Virus record (IMG/VR): IMGVR_UViG_3300004369_000856
Span: 1-23,724 of that record
DNA length: 23,724 nucleotides
From: a virus
Strand: one strand, 5' to 3'
Shown here in pieces: positions 23,601 through 23,724 of this stretch. A program made the translations under genes and the position numbers. Below the pieces are notes generated by a model that saw only the letters and a list, made by a program, of their open reading frames with translations, had not been told where the DNA came from and searched no databases. Each line of letters starts with the position of its first letter. The first letter of the stretch is position 1.

Positions 23601-23724
23601 AGTCATCAAAGCTTTCGTCTGGCAAACAACCATGGGATGACTCAGATGTACAAAAAAGACTAATAGACGGTGCGAGAACAAAAAAGAAAACTAAAGCTGA
23701 CGGGAAAACCGAAAGCTTTATGGC
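17672..23724 (+). CDS. Giant prohead protease polyprotein (C-terminus beyond window)
   Basis: The frame is open from the ATG at 17672 (AAGGAG upstream) to the right edge, at least 2017 codons without a stop. Residues ~1-190 are an HK97-type prohead protease: V-V-W-G-H-N-W-N-D-P-I-G with His64, E-W-S-I-G-Y-K with Ser128, and V-E-L-Y-E-V-S-P-V with Glu151 or Glu154. Normal family members end near 200-250 residues. Next come a beta-rich domain (~215-265), a four-Cys motif (Cys386, 389, 398, 411) and a Ca-loop-like D-V-D-G-D-G-W-A-D-E (603-612). From residue 637 on, short L-S-S-G motifs divide it into segments: HTH (~748-785), three repeat cassettes (801, 908, 988), a 428-residue unknown block, an ArdC-like module (1554-1865), and a helical block (1870-1959). 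Processing by its own protease is the likely, unproven, purpose. Confidence 0.9.
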   Translation, partial: MPSMQNAEIQYKASAGTFNLDEAQGIVECFVAGIGNKDSVGDVCATGAFTKSLLRRKPRVVWGHNWNDPIGKVLDIYEVPASDSRLPMKMKMAGIGGLYAKVQFNLQSEKGREAFANVAFFGEEQEWSIGYKTLRAQYDQNMQANILHEVELYEVSPVLHGANQLTGTISVKNDSGKSETIERTVFASGPMQEAINVKPITSQENNAQDDLLQKISSELEKRTASKIKIISLDKNSVVFDRQTSDGLVSKYMCKYHYDGQELMFGQPQRIVVQKPNINPSMVPSQQGKPTMHGRVTKPVPVMPMPVAIKPGENGPISVPLPVVVYEDSSRNKPITPKPLDNEEQALADALVRITKKYGKFNEDKKGVYAAYTPAADNELINIGVKCSNCVFFKGEGSCRIIDKAVEADGRCRFAVIPPGVVGGSAIDKKEYNDFLDEEEVKWVEDIEEKYPGEFIFGVLRNVIKKRRRKRKKYKELNEFDAEEYAIKEKTLASEKEKFFYIPVDVENAFEVKSLLDTVLDHHRVDSFVDEYGIVLTSGLTDESVDAINIAVKGIGTRIGKRIGSGLINRPRIGDRKKKLGSGRIDIPTGGMRGTKKPTGNRRDVDGDGWADEGTTNPVWVGQRSGANVTPERKPKKLSSGTLGRRKLSSGAKTQIAENDEKIAELKEEIDRAFRLGSSPSGRGDAVFQNSLRQNLLDMSQELRLLEAKKKRLETESRRPSKKKNVEAPFPEAKPKRVSKQQRDDEKIYKRRNDGESLAEVAESLGLSREEVRKREQRHMRRLRKEEGERLSEDSNRSGEKLSSGLLPISEALRRSEPPDFTPEDKQKIMMRVRDTPEYQDLREIQEILDGYVARGRTRASMPDLDKREIAANRAVQDRRDYIIEQMIARGEITRPKRSEDSNRSGEKLSSGKTPPSPRAFVNSSNLSDEKLQITIKNAPKERLDLEINGKKVGRFPNNQSIDRFVQDVLKEIESRKPSEDSNRSGEKLSSGRKKKGKIAKRKPFSPEDRQRFADGDRLRARTIPSKKKPGPSVDEFRLSSGYNGGSRPARRLAQLNRREIEQIYVQESRGMEEAAKELLRNLKTPSLDESLEKGSKLDTIRGNLKKTFTTPALVGSLSDNKNRKKDGPWLLSFEKLRPLLRDSNGEPMSDENIKKMFNLNEDEMKKLLGKNGAISSASVQSYLTAHSPTGDIPGESDGLIRKIWGFDSAPYWYDGLEDNRAVSREDYDSAKDESTFLAAIYPLDAPIDFKTSTEMDEDVLPKKREIVVAEDVKRSIESVKGKESKEAYGLDKLIEKLNLPADSGKNREEIAKAFEKLLGVPTSAEQLFTRPNSWRRVGVPTNVVLELKKRKHITSAGDVFDSDEARNFDKATEQNKFFSALDNLLRANGIQIGGGKGNLSDRVIGEIMGDATGSTPLAKIGRAFKEAGENRPFTYKVGAAVVWTPEEIQKTLDGINKVTGKDFKVSDLKLSSGKFGKGERKITPKLSSGRTGAESFSANESINEIDERLRTAKKRGSKVFNEMLRAESKKQSSQKVKSNPLDKMKDGERLSSGKLDEVYKSITQKLIKAIETADGDKWEAPWYKVGAFPKNPTNKNRPYSNTNLLFLLMAQEDKGYTKPYWATYKQWEKSGGQVRAGEKGTKILVPRVYKAKEDADGNKKEGGVFYSVATVFNVDQVDGVNVEEMENKFPKLSEEQRVSQLESAIKEIGAKITETASDRAYYSPSKDEIVLPNFENFKSPLDFYATQAHELMHWTGHTSRLNRPNMNYFGSPEYAYEELVAEIASAFFMAAHGLSAEPQPQHAMYLASWLKRLKSDPDALQKAVSDAQKAVNFAIKLSPSMSKQMAVSENVDDVPGITVPEVGGKLSSGKAPELPALTRALKNAGLAESVTENMITEALGIWKDNPSLHKQYIERLDGDVNGAVFSLYNDYLEDMFDRSPEGVAKIERELNEQYEAERSLSSGRPSKRLSRRAKDNESSKLSSGKQPWDDSDVQKRLIDGARTKKKTKADGKTESFM
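20041..20082 (+). repeat. 42-bp coding repeat, copy 1
   Basis: First copy of a 42-base unit that encodes S-E-D-S-N-R-S-G-E-K-L-S-S-G in frame. It is identical base for base to copy 2 (20362-20403). It closes the HTH segment of the polyprotein. Identity at DNA level, in contrast to the synonymous variation at other L-S-S-G sites, shows recent duplication or gene conversion. Confidence 0.95.
20362..20403 (+). repeat. 42-bp coding repeat, copy 2
   Basis: Exact second copy, 321 bases (107 codons) after copy 1, in the same reading frame. The segment between the two copies encodes a helical, highly charged passenger of about 90 residues. Confidence 0.95.
20602..20643 (+). repeat. 42-bp coding repeat, copy 3
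   Basis: Third copy, 240 bases (80 codons) after copy 2 and in frame, differing at one base (T for C at 20605, silent). The passenger between copies 2 and 3 is about 65 residues with a beta-then-helix pattern (ITIKNAPKERLDLEING, IDRFVQDVLKEIES). Confidence 0.93.
22331..23050 (+). other. ArdC-like antirestriction module within the polyprotein (ssDNA-binding domain plus zincin)
   Basis: Residues ~1554-1865, bounded by L-S-S-G at 1550 and 1866, match the two-domain plan of ArdC proteins. First comes an ArdC-N-like domain: I-T-Q-K-L-I-K-A-I-E, W-E-A-P-W-Y, N-R-P-Y-S-N-T-N-L-L-F-L-L, WATYKQWEKSGGQVRAGEKG. After a charged linker comes a metallopeptidase-like domain with YYSPSKDEIVLPNFENF and H-E-L-M-H-W-T-G-H (His1749, Glu1750, His1753), and a downstream Y-E-E-L-V-A-E-I helix (Glu1777-1782) for the third metal ligand. 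ArdC of conjugative plasmids protects incoming DNA from restriction, and related domains occur in injected phage 'polyvalent' proteins. An early host-takeover role after injection fits. The metal site looks intact, so it may be an active peptidase. Confidence 0.85.

Larger units (their letters stand above)
19580..23623 (+). other. Twelve L-S-S-G motifs dividing the polyprotein (putative cleavage or targeting sites)
   Basis: L-S-S-G starts at polyprotein residues 637, 647, 801, 908, 988, 1038, 1470, 1486, 1550, 1866, 1960 and 1981 (DNA 19580, 19610, 20072, 20393, 20633, 20783, 22079, 22127, 22319, 23267, 23549, 23612). The preceding residue is K in eight, R in two and S in one; the following one is often K or R. 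L-G-S-G at 579 and I-G-S-G slightly earlier look like variants. The codons differ between copies (for example TTG TCT TCT GGT, TTA AGC AGC GGA, CTA TCG TCG GGC), so selection acts on the peptide. Known prohead proteases cut related capsid and scaffold proteins at short recurrent motifs; use of L-S-S-G for this is inference. Confidence 0.8.

Noticed and set aside
19580-23623. L-S-S-G as sortase or lipoprotein sorting signal
   Set aside because: It lacks the LPxTG pattern, a membrane segment and a signal peptide, and it occurs many times internally.

Overview
The window is part of the genome of a tailed double-stranded DNA phage with a contractile tail (a myovirus). A tail sheath gene, a tail tube gene, a frameshifted tail assembly chaperone pair and a tape measure gene are recognisable, together with a large terminase, a portal and an HK97-type prohead protease. 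The DNA looks AT-rich by eye (not computed). Genes are tightly packed with many 1 to 11 base overlaps and mostly Shine-Dalgarno starts. There is no integrase, repressor, tRNA gene or host gene. The host cannot be read from the sequence; the gene set (TerL, small membrane protein, portal, protease, connector, morphogenesis protein) is of a kind common in phages of Gram-positive and freshwater bacteria, which is only a weak hint.

Layout. Two divergent blocks start from a short intergenic region at 15227-15313. To the left, everything is on the minus strand: large terminase (15226-13919), a recombination and replication group (unknown 165 aa protein, Rad52-like annealing protein, Cas4/RecB-like Fe-S nuclease, unknown protein, HNH nuclease), then a 320-base non-coding island with stacked hairpins and a 23S-rRNA-like 19-mer (10704-11034). 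After the island come a RuvC-like resolvase, an unknown helical protein, a ParB-like / PAPS-reductase-like / ParB-like trio, a lysine-rich histone-H1-like protein, and the connector, neck and tail genes down to the tape measure gene, which runs off the left edge. To the right, everything is on the plus strand: a small two-helix membrane protein, the portal, and one enormous open reading frame that starts at 17672 and is still open at the right edge (at least 2017 codons).

The most remarkable object is this giant reading frame. Its first ~190 residues are a complete prohead protease with a plausible His-Ser-Glu triad. The following >1800 residues form a string of unrelated-looking segments separated by at least 12 copies of a short L-S-S-G motif, usually preceded by K or R. 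Three of them lie in 42-base DNA repeats that are identical or differ by one base. One segment between two L-S-S-G motifs is an ArdC-like antirestriction module: an ArdC-N-type ssDNA-binding domain followed by an HExxH zincin. Another contains a helix-turn-helix. The simplest reading is a protease-cargo polyprotein: the capsid protease would carry its passengers into the prohead, cut them apart at the L-S-S-G sites, and the phage would inject them with its DNA. The cleavage and injection steps are inference; the architecture is seen directly.

Second in interest are the ParB/PAPS-reductase-like/ParB trio (a possible nucleic-acid modification or regulatory cassette resembling IbrA/IbrB) and the non-coding island, which holds a candidate ~147-nt minus-strand RNA and, next to the HNH gene, a 19-mer matching the helix 69 / I-CeuI region of 23S rRNA at 18 of 19 positions.
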